NCBI GenBank assembly: GCA_009760855.2
Contig: WPIO01000022.1
Span: 2,737,001-2,801,000, forward strand
Direction of reading: 5' to 3'
Source: Cristatella mucedo
Lineage: Eukaryota > Bryozoa > Phylactolaemata > Cristatellidae
DNA length: 64,000 nucleotides
Shown here one piece after another: positions 36,901 through 48,439 of the stretch. How positions within the stretch are numbered: the first letter of the stretch is position 1; the number at the start of each line of letters is the position of its first letter. Below the pieces are notes generated by a model. It did not search any database. It was not told the origin of the DNA and saw only the letters and a list, made by a program, of their open reading frames with translations. The translations under genes and the position numbers were made by a program.

Positions 36901-39900
36901 TAGGAAACAAAAAATGAATCACACTTATCATGTATCTATAGTTAGGTAGTACAGAATCGGCCACACAAAATTTAGTTGTGAGTTGTTTTTTAATCTTTTC
37001 GATTACACGTGCAATGTTCTCGTTACAATCCCGATGTTTTCGTTGAGTTATCAAGATAACGATAGAAGATTCAGACAATGAGTGACATCGCTCAGACCAT
37101 TGTGTTTAAGTAGCTCTCTTCTAAAGTTCAACCGGCTCCAGGCAGTCTTCTGCATTGCAATTGCCCAGGACAGTTCCGAACCATAGAAACAAAGCCGTCC
37201 AAAGCCATGTTCTTCTTACTGGTGAATTTGATGGAAAATCCGTTGCATTGCACGATCTGCTTTATCTATTTGACGAAGGCATCGGTTTGGCCTTTACCTA
37301 TGATGGTTTTTTGAAAAGTTTTGATACCTTAAGGCTGCCGACTCCTTATCTAGAACTGAGACAAATCGCTCACAAGGCCATGTTTTATACGTGGTGCTGG
37401 CATCAGTAGCTTCCGGGAAGTCATTAGCAGCTTCCACTTTCGATGTTGTTCCTCCCAATAGAGAACGTGGTCCTCAGTAGCCAGCCCTGCAGCAGTAATG
37501 TGCTGTGGTGTCACAGCTGTTTCAGAGGCAGAGGGAGCAGGGGAATTTCATAAAATCGCCTTGGTGACCCATCAGATATGCAACCATTTTGAAGTATCTA
37601 ATGACCTCCCAGCAGAACGCGTCGCCAGGTGCCAAGGTATCGATCAGCAAGTTCTAGATGCTCTTGCAATCCTCTAGGAAGCAAGTGAGCCAAAAGTCTG
37701 GTATTCATTCCAATGGCATAGCTTTGAGGCTCTGGATGAGCTGTCAAAGATGTCGCTCAACTTGATTCCAAGCGATTCCACTAGCCTTGAACAGGCTGGT
37801 CACAAAGTCACAGAAATCGAGCTCATGACGATTGATGAAGGAGATGTAAAAAAACACGGCAATGTTTTGCTCTCTAATCTTTGATCTTGAGAAAAATGTC
37901 AAAACTTCTCCCTTAGAAATCGTATGTAGTCATTTCTGTATTAAATGCTAGACAATTTGAATGTGCGTATAAGAAGGGCCAAAAACTGAAACGGAAGGTG
38001 CAGAAATTCAATTATATGTAACTATTTGGCCCTTTAAAGGTCCCCGAGCTAGGCAATAATAGCTTGGAATAACTAATATTGGCAACTAATATTGGCCTCA
38101 ATAAATTTACTTATCATAACTCGTGCTGGGTCGTCATACCCAATGAAGTTGATCATAAAAGTCTCTCTTTACCGAGTTTATGCCCAAAATCGTGTTTCAT
38201 GTGTTAAAGATTTCGTGCCTTTTGGGTCCCAATGTCACAATTATAGCCAAGAGGCTGTTGATTGTTTCATGGCAACAGCTAAGATAATTTAAATATTGCT
38301 ATGGATGCTCTGAGAATAAAAGGAAAGAGCAGATGCACTACACTCGTAATAATGTTACAGTGCTACTGAATCTCATCATGCTAAATTGCTGTCATAAGTT
38401 CAATTTTTATGAGGGAGAAGCGATCAAGCTACTAACTGTATAAGAATCTTCCACAATAAGATATATCTCTAGCGCCCTTCGAGAACTAAATAGCTGTCTA
38501 GGCACTTTGCATATGCTGCAAAGGAAGCGCGTTCACTGGTTAGTGATAATTTGCATATTTTCTGCCTGCATTAGAGCAGAGAGAACAATTCACACGGACC
38601 CAGCAAATTCTGCGAGAAACAAGTGCGTTTTTAGCTTCTTTGTAAATGTCGTCAAGTCAGGTGATGTCATGACCGAGACAGTAATCGCTTTCAGACTTGG
38701 AGAGCACACAAGCTGAAGGTAAGTCTCGAACGATTTGAGCTTGGTTAGAGGCAGGTTATACGACTAGATTCAGATGAACATGTGCTACAATGCGAAGACT
38801 GTTAGGGAAGTATTTCAAACGGGCCAGAGTAAGAACGAGTGACAGAACATTAAATGCAGTCGATACACTGCTTGATGTGGACTAGTGAAGGTTGGTGAGA
38901 AGTGGTGTAATGTAACAATTTCGACGTTCGTTCTAGAAATGTCTCGCGGTGAACCTTTGGACTAACTGTATGTTTCCGACTGCACAGGCAGGTAAGTCTG
39001 TGAATAGAGACTCACAGAAGTAAAGTCGGGATATCACAAGTGAATGGATCAGCTTTGCTATGTCATCCTTGTCTAAACGGTTTTAACTTCTGCAATGATA
39101 CATAGATGAAAGTAGGCAGGCTAGACACTGGAGCTAGTGTAACAGGTCACTTTGGAACAGGAAACCAGACTTCGTGTAACCACTAGAGGAGATATGCTGG
39201 CTGAGCACAGTTTCAAGGCGGTCAAATTCCTGAGTAACGCTACCTTTGGTCATGGCTAATAAGTGGATTTTATCATCATTCAGTTTGGGAAAGAGTATTT
39301 TCATCCAAGCGCTAACGGCAGCAATACATACGGCAAGGGAATTATGAGTTCAAAGTGCTGAAAGCCAGTGATGGATTAAAGCACAGGTTCAGCTCTGTCA
39401 TGTGCATAACAAGGAATGTCTAGATTGTGCTTGGCGATTACATTGGCAGAGAGAGCATATATAAATTGTGAAAGGGAGCGGTCCAGAGCAAGGAAGAGAG
39501 AGGTCAAGGTTACCCAGGCAATATATTAGCAATATCGTTGGGGCTAATGAGCGATCGATGGAAGGGAATGCAGTATTTGGGCAAGGGAAATATTTTAGCT
39601 CCATGCTTCCCTGCATTCAGCATCATGCTCCATTTAAACTCCAAAAAATCAATAGCTAGACCATCAGAAACTCAGGCATATATTGCAATGAAACACTGGA
39701 ATTTACCGTGATTTACATGGGTATAAACCAGTAACTTTAGTTCTAGCCTGCAAATTTTGATTTAGAACTTATTTTTGATATGATATGAATAAAACGACTC
39801 ACATTCATCTTGTTTCTCATTGGAAAAATATCAATTCCAAAATATCATGGTTCTGGTCACAAAAGCCAAGTTCGAGGGGAATAACAGCAATTGTGTGATT

Positions 39901-42900
39901 TTAAGGCCTAAGCAATAGCGAATATAACCTACTGTCCATGAGCAACAATTACATTAGGTATACAAACGCCACTTGTAAAAACATCTCTCCAAGATCTACA
40001 CAAATCCATGTCACGAGTATATTTGGGCATCTGCTTCCAAGAGAAGATAGCTCGAGCTTACAGACGGCAAAGAGACTTTAAAAAAAGCTTTGCATACAGC
40101 AACCGTATTAATGGATTCTTATACCTTTACCACTGCAAACTCGCAAGAGTCAATCTGACTGCTAGGACACTAACGCTATGTTTAGCATACACCGCTGAGT
40201 GGGACGAGGCAGGAAAGTCAAGCCTTTAAACATAACATAAGCAACGACATTTTAAAAAGAAAGAATCCTGTTCCACAAAATCCGCCATCAAGCAAAAGGT
40301 ACAGACGTAAGAATCACAACCACAAGCACAACAGCTGCTTGGTAAGTAAAATGCATAGTTGCTGTGACACCTACATAATAAGGATCTCCCACTTCCAGAC
40401 CGCCCTCAGGGTCGTACGTCCCGAGCAGCTCCACCTTTGCAGTTGCACCAGTGGGAGCCATCTCCTTAAGAGCACTAAAAATTGGAAGAACATATACGAT
40501 GGTCGTGCAAGCACCACAGCAACCTACTTGAAATAAGCAAGCTCAGACTAACCATGTGCAAGGAAAACCAAAACAGTGCACCAGCATCGACCTGCATGCA
40601 CTCCGGTCGGTGGTGCCCGGTCCTTGCACATTACCCATAGAACAGCAGCTACAGGCTACCCTAGCATAAATGCAGTTGAAAACGGCTGACACCTACCGCT
40701 ATCCTAGCTTCAACTGAACAACGTCAGAAAATCACAAAGTTGCCTGCAGTGTTTTGGAAGTCACGGTCCTGACAGACCGAGTTCTGTGCAATATGCACAA
40801 GTTTTTGAGGTCCTGTTCTCATTGTCGAGGATCAAATTCCTCAAGTCCCCAAGGTATTACTGACAGGCATACGGCTGATTCCTTGTTCTCACAGAAGCTT
40901 CCATCCTCAGTCATGCTTTGTAACAAACATGAGGACATAAAACTTGCAAAAGAAACTCTAAGCGATATCAAGTGTCCAAGCAGCCACGTCAGGGGTAAAT
41001 GCAAGAAATCGTTTTAGGTACCAATAACAGAAGAAAAGAAACGTAAGAGTCAAACAAGCAAAACACCGACGATAAAACATGATTATGCTCACCAGATGTT
41101 AGATTTGTCCATGGCTAAAATGTGCTTATAGGTTGTGAAATCTTCTTTACAAACCTGCAATAAAGGCTGCAGCTTGTAGCTAAGTCATTGAATGGCTCAC
41201 CGGTCACAGCTTCTGGCTCATAGCCCATAACTGGCACCGGAAAGAATCGTTAACCAATGTCTAAATTGCTAGCCTACATTCTGCTTGGCCACAACAAAGG
41301 CAGCATAGCTAGTGATGCTATGATCAGATCACCCAATGGTGCCCTGTGGTGTGTTTAGAAAGGTGCACAATTCGCGGGGCTTCTGACACAGGCCCTTCTC
41401 TACACAGTGCCATAAGTGGACCATCACAGTGTGGTCTAGTAATGAGCAATCGTTGTCAAGTATCCTGTGAGTGCATCGTCCTTCAACTACTCATTAGCTA
41501 TAGTGATATAATCGGCTTATTCTTCATGCATATCACAAATGCTGGTAATGTACATAAGGGCAAGAGAAAGTGAGAAGCATAGCTGAGTCACGAGGGCAGT
41601 GGAGGAAGTGAGTAGCATGGAAGTAACAGCTCAGGACGGCTAGAAAAGGATGGCCATAGTCGGCAGACAGAGGGTAGATGTCGTTTTGCAAGAATTATGA
41701 TAGTGAGTTCCACGGTCTAGGACGTGTAGAGCAAAAGCTTCTGTCGCCAATGGTCTATAAGTAAAGGAAAAGATCAGCTAATGTATTGTTTATTGACGAC
41801 CTGAGGGCACGAAGAAGCTGAAACTGGTGCAGCAGCTCAGCTAGGTATGAAAGAGCCAAGCCACGGCGTGCCTTGCAGGTCAGCATAAGCACTTTTCTGT
41901 GTATCTGTTGATCAATCAGAAGCCATCGTAGCTCCTTTAGCAAATGGGACACATGGCTGAACATCTGAACCTATTAGATTTGTTAACTAACCTTGAAGCC
42001 TGTTCAATGCTAGCTTCAGTGGCCTAATGGTTTTTCTCGGTAGCCCACCCAAAAGGGAATAGCTAGTTAAATGTTTTGCATGCCACTGTGGAAGACAGTC
42101 CGTAATCTTAGGAGTCTGACCTGATGGCTAGCTTATGGAGGCGGTCCTCAACGAAATTTTCAAAATGTAGGCAGTTGTCAAAGACGGGACTTGGATTCCA
42201 AGTACGTGGTGAAGGTCGAACAGCATCACCTATTAGAAGAGCATGGTCTTTCGTCTAGCCACAAGCTAAGGATATCCTGTGAGTAACGGTTCAATTCTAT
42301 CGACGTTACGTTTAAGGAAATTTGCCGACATCCAGGATCGAATGTCTGCAAGGCAAGCATTAAGTTTATCAGTCGCCTTAGCAGATTCCGACGATTTAAA
42401 ATACAAATACAGCTGAGTATCGACAGCATAAAGGTGATAGCCGATTTCATGGGCCCAAATCACTCCTCCCCCCCCCCTCCACGGGTAGGGTATAAATGAA
42501 GAACAGCAAGGGAACGAGAACGGACCCTTATGGGACTCCACAGGTGACTGGTCTGGTGGACGCGACTTGACCCTCACACGACACGGATTGAACACGATCG
42601 GACAAGTACGACTTGAACTATGCTGCAACCTCGTGTGTCAGACCGATTGGTATTTGCGATCGTTCAAGTAGGACATCATGAGCAATAGCGTTGTACCCAG
42701 CTGACAGATCCAGCAGGGCCAGAACAGCGACATTCCCGTCCGCTGCTTCACAGGATGTCGTTGGTTACACGAAAGAGATTGCCAATCCCATTAGCCCATA
42801 TCATTTTTCTCAGAGGCTTCATATAAATGGAGAATAGCAAAGGACTGTGAAAGAGCCCTTGTGGACTCTGCAGGTGACTGGTGTGCTGGATGAGACTTGG

Positions 42901-45485
42901 CCACCATATGACACAGAAAGAACGCAATCGGACAAAGATTATTCGAACCACACCATTGCCTCGTGTGTCAGACCGATCGTTGTTCGTTCCAAGTTGGATG
43001 TCGTGATCAATAGTAAAGATAGAACACAACTGATAGAGAGATCAAGGAGGGCCAGGGGGACAGTAACACTGCCATCATCGTTGCTGATTAGGGTGTCGTT
43101 GATCACACGGATGAGAGAAATTTCAGTGGAGTGGTGTCGCTTGAATCTCGACTGAAATTGTTCTGGCAAATCATTTTGGCCAATGCGTTTCACAAGCATT
43201 AATTCAGCTAGCACGTCACTCCCACAATACTCGTTGTTTACATTTCTGCTCTCTCAGTTAGCATACCGACTAAGATGTAAAATCACCTAAGATAACTTCC
43301 ATATACAGTACATGTACTTCCTCTGCACTGACAAATACAATGCTTATGCTGTACTGGCAGCCAAAGGTCTGAAACCAGACGTTAAGGGTGGCACTGATGC
43401 CTAAAACCGGACTTGTCTCAGCAATTACATAGTCGTGGCAAACGTCTGCTCGACCACACCTGCAACGGCCACAGAGCACAGTGTGCACCGACAGACCAGT
43501 CCAAGATATGATTTAGAAAAGACTCCGGGAAAGCTCAGAAGGAACTTTCACTTAGAGAAGACCCCGAGTACCCACCTACACCAGGCCCATGCAGTGACCA
43601 CGAGTTCGAGATTGTTCATGGGTATTCATATAAAGAAGCTATCGTATTTGCATAAACGATTTAGCAAAGTCTTGTACCATATCATATCCGCACGAAGTAA
43701 TGGGCAAACAACTAAACAAGACGATTGTCTAACTTCAGCTGCTGTGCCATGTTTGCATAGTGCACTAAGAATTTCGCGCAAAATATGGCTGCCATCATAA
43801 AGTCCCTCTGTCTGAGCTACACCATTGCGTAAAGCAGGCTTACTAAAGGTAGGTGCACTTCGATAGCGCTCGAAGAGAATCCACACCCTTCAGCTGCCTC
43901 TTCCCAATTAAAACATCGGTACAAGAGAATATGCAGACAAAGCTAATGACAAGAACAAACTACCATGCAGTACTGACTAACCTTACGACTTCACAGCAGC
44001 ACTGCAACAAGATGACGGTATGCATTTTGCTATGCGTACATACCTGCCGTCCAACGTGCGATGTCGACAATCCGTGATTCGAAAGACAGTGCAAAGCACG
44101 AATATCAGGTCGATCTCCGATATGCCAGAAGCTGGTTCCAGCACTGTCGACGTCCCACTGCAAGAGCACCATCACATCTAGCGCTTGACCGGGCACGGAA
44201 AGTGGTGTGATTGCACAACAAGTGAGAAAGTGGTGCTCCACTGGAAGCATCGGTGACTGCGACAACGTGCCGCCCAACAAGTGTGCTGCCTCGAAGGCTC
44301 CAGCCGAGAGACAGCAAGAGCATGAACATTAGCAGTGTGGCAACTTGAACATTTGAATAATATCGCTACCCTGATGTGGACACGGCAGTCAACCTGCCAG
44401 AGGTCACACCGAGGGTCGTTTCTGCATGCACAGGTGGACTATGCTACATAGTAACAATGGCGAAGCTGCGATTTTTTTTCAAGGAGGCCTCAGCCTTTGC
44501 ATGCTCATGATCAGCCAGCGAGGTAGCATGCACTTCAGCATCCAACCCAAGGGAGTCTGTGGCCTGAAATGGCCCCTTCAGCTGCAAGACCACTCTGCTG
44601 GGGGCCTTCACACCCAAGGGTGCACGGGAATGAGACACTGATTCAAAGTCTCGTGTTCCTGCACCCACCCACAGTAGTTACACATTTCCCCCCTTACTAA
44701 TAAGTTCGTATTAAAAACTAATTCGTACTAATAATTATTAATAAGTTAATAAGTTTCTCATAAGTTAGCAACTATATGAAGTGCTGCTGACATTTGCACT
44801 TGAATATGTATGGATTCTTAATGACCCATCACCATAAATCCACTTTCATCGTTTAGCATGATCGTATACATATGTATGAGATTATTACCACTGATGACAA
44901 TAATAATGAGACATTGTTAGAGCACCCAACGGGAACTAAATCTCTTTCTAGTCACTTTACATATGCTGCAAAGGAAGCGCGTCAATTGGTTAGTGATAAC
45001 ATGCACAGTGCCAGCATGCATAAGCACACAAAGGACGATTCGCAGGGACCCAGCAAATGCTATGAACATGTACTTTTTGATTATTTTTTAATGCCGCCGA
45101 GTCACGGAGATGTCTTGACGTGAGTCAAGAGTGAGTTCCAAGATTTGGGAGCATACGAACTAAAGCCGCCGTCTCCAAAGAATTCGAGGTTGGTCTGAGG
45201 CACAGCTAAACGATTCAAGTCAGAAGACTGGGTGGTACGATGCCTAGCCTGATTAGGAAGTGGTTTGGATAGGTACACCGGTAGAAGAGAATGAAGGTAC
45301 CTAAAAGTGAGTGACTAAACCACCAATTCAATAAGCTGCTTGATGGGCAGCTAGTGCGGTTGTAGGATATTTCCCCCACCCAGACATTTCCTCCCTGGTG
45401 GACCCTAGGACATTTCCCCCCCCCGACATTTCCCCCTGGGGTAGGACATTACCCCCTATGTTGATGAATGTAGAACTAAGAATAC

Positions 45486-45532
<47 letters not shown>

Positions 45533-46877
45533 CAAATGAACTTCAATCAAATTTTGTTTCTAGATGCCTAGTCAAAGTTCAACAGAGGTTTTTGCCTGAC
45601 AGGTCTCATTAGCTGAGTGACAATATTAAGCCAATGAATGACCTAAACAATAGCTATAGGCATCAATGTTTCGTGATTATTTTAGTGCAACACCCACACA
45701 AATATAGTGCTGTCACACACAGGATCTAGTAAGAGTTGACCCAAGCTAGCAATAAACACTACACTCACACTAGGTGCAAACATTCAGAAAAAATTGACCA
45801 GTTTACTACGACGTAGTTCACTTACCTCTTCCGCTTGGCTGCGTTTGCTAATCAGGTGCTTCATGACTGCTTCTCCTATTGGAGATCGGCATATATTTCC
45901 TACAAAAATTGTTAGGTCAAAAATTGTAAGGAACTGTCACACTGACATTAAGAGGAAGAAGCTGTAACAAAATCATGAGCAGATTCGTATGCACCTTTTT
46001 GTCATCACATAAGACTTTGACAGGCTACCAGTCTTACTTCGTGCTATATAGGTCTCCTATTTGGCAGCAACGCCTTGAATAAGCGAATATTTGGCAAGAT
46101 TGTCTAAAGAATATTAGAAGTTCCCACACAATCGCGGCAGCTCGATCAACAAAGAAAATATAAGAACCACCTTAAGAAATCACTGCTAGCAGCACCTTAC
46201 GACTGTTGCTTTGCACAAACCAAAGCACCTTCTCTTTTGCACAATTTCACAGCAGATCACCACAATCTGCGTGCACAAGACAACAAGTGCGAATAAAAGC
46301 AACCAAGGCACAGCTAAAATAACATCACGACTCTGAGATATCCTCACGTAAAATCACATCGATGAGACGCACCACAGTATCACATGCTGCTGGCGAATTG
46401 GGGGGTCGTAAATTCTCAGATAACAACGCCTGAGAACTAGGATGTGCTCATAATTAGGTTTCAGTACACACGAGAGAATTCACACAGAGCTGGCCGCAGC
46501 AATCATAACTACGGATTTACAATGTTTTTTATGAAAAGCCCCACAAACCTCAGCTACTGCTACTCCCAAGAGTGAGGCCTATCCGTCAAGAGTCGACAGA
46601 GAGCTGCATTTCTAGAAGATCCGACAATTTTACGGGCACTTAGTGACTTCATGCTTCAAATATGGGTGTCCGGCTCAAGGCCGACCACTTAACTACCACA
46701 TCTACGACACGTACATCGTGGCATAGTCGCGGCTTTCTTTCAACCGAAAGAGAAAGCACGCCTAAGTTATAAGACCGGCACGTAGGTTATAATCACTGGA
46801 AAAGCTTGAATAGTGTTCTAAACTGTTCCTTGGTTGTTACCTAGACACACAAAGAGCACAGATCTCTTCGTCGCCAT
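33943..46877 (-). CDS. ACP1: Low-molecular-weight protein tyrosine phosphatase, copy B (6 exons, 155 aa)
   Basis: This is the paralogue of copy A on the opposite strand. Exons in transcript order: 46877-46841, 45899-45826, 44157-44044, 41154-41093, 40474-40375, 34023-33943. Exon lengths and phases are identical to copy A. It keeps the canonical P-loop CLGNICRSP (Cys11, Arg17) and DPYY (Asp126, Tyr128, Tyr129), so it looks the more conventional enzyme. By my hand alignment 125 of 155 residues match copy A; most changes are in exons 5 and 6. The residue before the acid-loop Asp is Gly (GDPYY) rather than an acidic residue. The start ATG is 484 bp from the BBIP1 start on the other strand, so the two probably share a divergent promoter. 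Intron 5 (34024-40374) contains LINE fragments. The reading frame is intact, so it should be functional. Confidence 0.96.
34490..34880 (+). mobile_element. L2-like LINE 3' end, decayed, in ACP1-B intron 5
   Basis: The tail GCAAAGTGCATGGAAAGAGA, then TTTTCTTAAGCAGTATACAA, is the clearest part (34809-34855). The preceding 300 bp resemble the decayed C-terminal region of other copies. Confidence 0.5.
35640..36070 (-). mobile_element. CR1-like LINE fragment, second family, in ACP1-B intron 5
   Basis: Shares long words with 20895-21440 and 41570-41990, including GTCTAGGACCTGCAGAGCTA and the AGAGAAAGAGAG-like purine stretch. No intact frame remains. Confidence 0.6.
37155..37409 (+). other. Unrecognised open frame, antisense in ACP1-B intron 5
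   Basis: An 84-codon frame encodes a fairly balanced composition (LLTGEFDGKSVALHDLLYLF near the centre). It has no recognised domain, splice support or neighbours. Chance is likely; it is listed because composition is more protein-like than most frames here. Confidence 0.15.
37540..37800 (-). other. Inverted match of the conserved block in ACP1-A intron 5
   Basis: Reverse complement of 20440-20780 with good local identity (GGGTCACCAAGGCGATTTTA, GACATCTTTGACAGCTCATC). The minus strand carries a short frame containing LLAHLLPRGLQEH, not recognised. Confidence 0.6.
38460..39660 (-). mobile_element. L2-like LINE RT and 3' end, decayed, in ACP1-B intron 5
   Basis: The tail at 38470-38530 (AGCGCCCTTCGAGAACT, CTAGGCACTTTGCATATGC) is followed by sub-terminal sequence shared with 44.9-45.4 kb. 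Further on, the minus strand encodes a damaged RT palm start (SGPLPFTIYICSL near 39430-39480). Confidence 0.7.
41570..41995 (-). mobile_element. CR1-like LINE fragment, second family, in ACP1-B intron 3
   Basis: The minus strand encodes LRWLLIDQQIHRKVLMLTC and RRGLALSYLAELLHQ, then RALRSS, the pattern of the CR1-group RT C-terminal region. It is truncated at both sides by decay. Confidence 0.7.
42226..43214 (-). mobile_element. Two adjacent L2-like LINE reverse-transcriptase fragments in ACP1-B intron 3
   Basis: 42226-42760 encodes the palm (GYHLYAVDTQLYLYF, ACLADIRSWMSANFLKRN). 42765-43214 encodes an upstream portion (RFKRHHSTEISLIRVIND, PLALLDLSIS). The stretch around the GTGTGTCAGACCGAT words and the GGTGACTGGT words occurs in both, so two copies or a duplication lie side by side. 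Catalytic YADD is YAVD. Confidence 0.75.
44158..44335 (-). other. Intron 2 segment highly conserved with ACP1-A 15060-15226
   Basis: Immediately upstream of exon 3. My hand alignment of about 122 bp next to the exon gives roughly 91% identity between copies, higher than the identity of coding exon 6. Confidence 0.75.
44440..44880 (-). other. Intron 2 segment conserved with ACP1-A 14320-14700
   Basis: Reverse complement shares ACATATGTATACGATCATGC, GTGGATTTATGG and CTTGGGTGTGAAGGC with the left arm. Open frames there are antisense or chance readings of this intronic homology. Confidence 0.75.
44885..45365 (-). mobile_element. L2-like LINE 3' end in ACP1-B intron 2
   Basis: Short AAT repeat, tail (AGAGCACCCAACGGGAACT, CTAGTCACTTTACATATGC), then the C-terminal RT region in reverse (CAAGATTTGGGAGCATACGA). 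I saw no counterpart in ACP1-A intron 2, so it probably inserted after the duplication. Confidence 0.75.
45365..45460. repeat. Degenerate GACATTTCCCCC tandem motif
   Basis: Four imperfect repeats of a pyrimidine-rich unit (GACATTTCC or GACATTACC followed by C runs) lie directly next to the LINE 5' end and before a TA tract. Confidence 0.75.
45487..45529. repeat. (TA)n microsatellite
   Basis: About 21 TA repeats in ACP1-B intron 2. Confidence 0.95.
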
Positions 46878-47361
46878 TGCACTGGGAATACGGGTTCACC
46901 TCTCCGCTCACATATGCCTGCACGAAGAGCGAGTCAGGCCGGAAACCTTGCCTTAGTACCCGGAAGAGGAGTGCACGGTAAGCCAAGGCGTGAGCGAACG
47001 TGTTTACCCATGCCTTCGTGGTCATCTAAGCTTGCATACGAAAGTTACATCAAATTAAGATAATTTTTTTTTTAAATATACTGGGACAACAGTAAAAATC
47101 ATAGCCAACGCGAGACTTCCCGTTCGCCGAGCTCTTTACGTTAGGAGACGGTAAATTGTTCTTCGTTCTGGCGACGCGTCCTTCCCTGGCAATCGGTAAG
47201 CTGCCACTCACATCAAAAACGCCATTACAGACACCCTCAAGCCAGGCGGCTTATGTTTGCGTTGCTAAAATTTACTGCATTTGTTTCTCGGATTATTTCT
47301 AGGAAATTTGGCCTGAGTTGCTATAAGGCTGCCTTTGGTACTCGGCTGCGGGAAAGACGAT
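46878..47361. promoter_or_regulatory. Divergent (bidirectional) promoter region of ACP1-B and BBIP1
   Basis: The two start codons lie head to head, 484 bp apart, with no recognisable repeat between them. Such spacing usually means one shared nucleosome-free promoter. The segment has scattered CpGs, a T-rich run near 47067-47077 and a likely 5'-UTR splice acceptor for BBIP1 at 47302. No TATA box or RFX X-box could be assigned by eye. The promoter role is inferred from geometry only. Confidence 0.55.
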
Positions 47362-47580
47362 ATGCCTGAAAAACCACCTCCTTCAAGTACCGAGCAGTTC
47401 CAGGAGATATTGCCCAAGCAAGGATACCTACACGAGCAGGACCAGCCAACATACGTCTTATGTAAGCCTAAGCTTTTGCCTCTGAAATCGATGACTCTTC
47501 AGAAGCTGGAGACGATGCAAAAAGAAGCTCAGGATGCTGTAAAGGCGGCCCAAGCTGGTAGAGATGGACCTGACCAGTGA
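47362..47580 (+). CDS. BBIP1: BBSome-interacting protein 1 (BBIP10), 72 aa
   Basis: BBIP1 is the smallest BBSome subunit; the complex sorts membrane proteins into and out of cilia. The protein has the family core in order: an EILPKQG motif near residue 15, then [12 protein letters not shown] in the middle, then a helical [13 protein letters not shown] segment. The length of 72 aa is close to the usual 70-90. The ATG at 47362 is preceded in frame by TGA at 47314, so the coding part is complete in one exon. A good splice acceptor (pyrimidine run then CTAG, ending 47302) suggests a 5'-UTR intron. If that intron is not removed, an ATG at 47253 opens an out-of-frame uORF overlapping the start. The neighbour on the opposite strand is ACP1 copy B. 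No obvious RFX X-box was found by eye in the shared upstream region. Confidence 0.92.
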   Translation: MPEKPPPSSTEQFQEILPKQGYLHEQDQPTYVLCKPKLLPLKSMTLQKLETMQKEAQDAVKAAQAGRDGPDQ

Positions 47581-48231
47581 ATGCGATCGAACTCTTTGGG
47601 CGATCGGTTTATTCGAGCACGAAAATTTTTCTCATCTTTTGTAATTAAGTGTCTCTTGTTTTTCTGCGCTGGTGATAGCGTTCCATCGCTCCTGTATACA
47701 AGATATGCAATGACAGCTAGGCGATCGGATTGTAGACTGTTGTTTTGTGTGCTATATTTACGACGACCTTCTTAATGCAGCGACCGCCTCAATCTATTGT
47801 CTATGCCACATAACTTTAAATTTTGGCGGCCAAAGCTCTAAACGAATGCCATTTTTATTTGCACTTGAAACTGGAAAGTCACCGAGGGCTATGCGATTCA
47901 AAGGCGTCTCCGTCAGCATGGCTAAAAATGCTACAGCCGGTTACGAACTAGCTGCTCATTCCGGTCGTCTTGTCGCTGGCTCAGCTAGAGCGCTAGCATC
48001 CTTACCGGCAAAGGTTGAAGCCCAATGTCTCAAGTGCCGTCAGAGTGATCGGAAGCAGGGCCGGACTGAGGTTCTCCAGTAGCTCTCACCTTGTCCTTCG
48101 GATTGTTGAGCAAGATCGATCAGTCAATGACTTGGCCTTCGGCGATGGCACATTACGATCGCCGCACATTACTGGAACTTGATAATTATTTCGTAATTCG
48201 GTTGGCGTACTACATTGGGACAAGCAGCTTC

Positions 48232-48385
48232 ATCGGGGCATGTAGCTTCGGCTTGGGCTACACGACCCGGGTCGTGGGTTCGAGTCCTGCAGCAGGGAAT
48301 CGGATATTGCCCAACTGCAATTAGTAGTGATAACTGCTGTGGCTTTACTGCTGCTATACAAATGAGGCTGTTGAATAAGCAAACA
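48232..48385 (+). mobile_element. SINE-1
   Basis: The B box GGTTCGAGTCCTGC is perfect. The body (GCAATTAGTAGTGATAAC) and end (AAATGAGGCTGTTGAATAAG) are diverged. It lies between BBIP1 and UBLCP1. Confidence 0.75.
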
Positions 48386-48439
48386 TTTCCTATTTTGCTT
48401 TACTCTAATGGAGACAGATTGGTTTCTTAAGCAAACCTC

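Noticed and set aside
43960-44329. Minus-strand frames of 106 and 74 codons longer than exon 3
   Set aside because: They extend from exon 3 into intron 2. The acceptor ending at 44158 and the family alignment fix the exon at 44157-44044.
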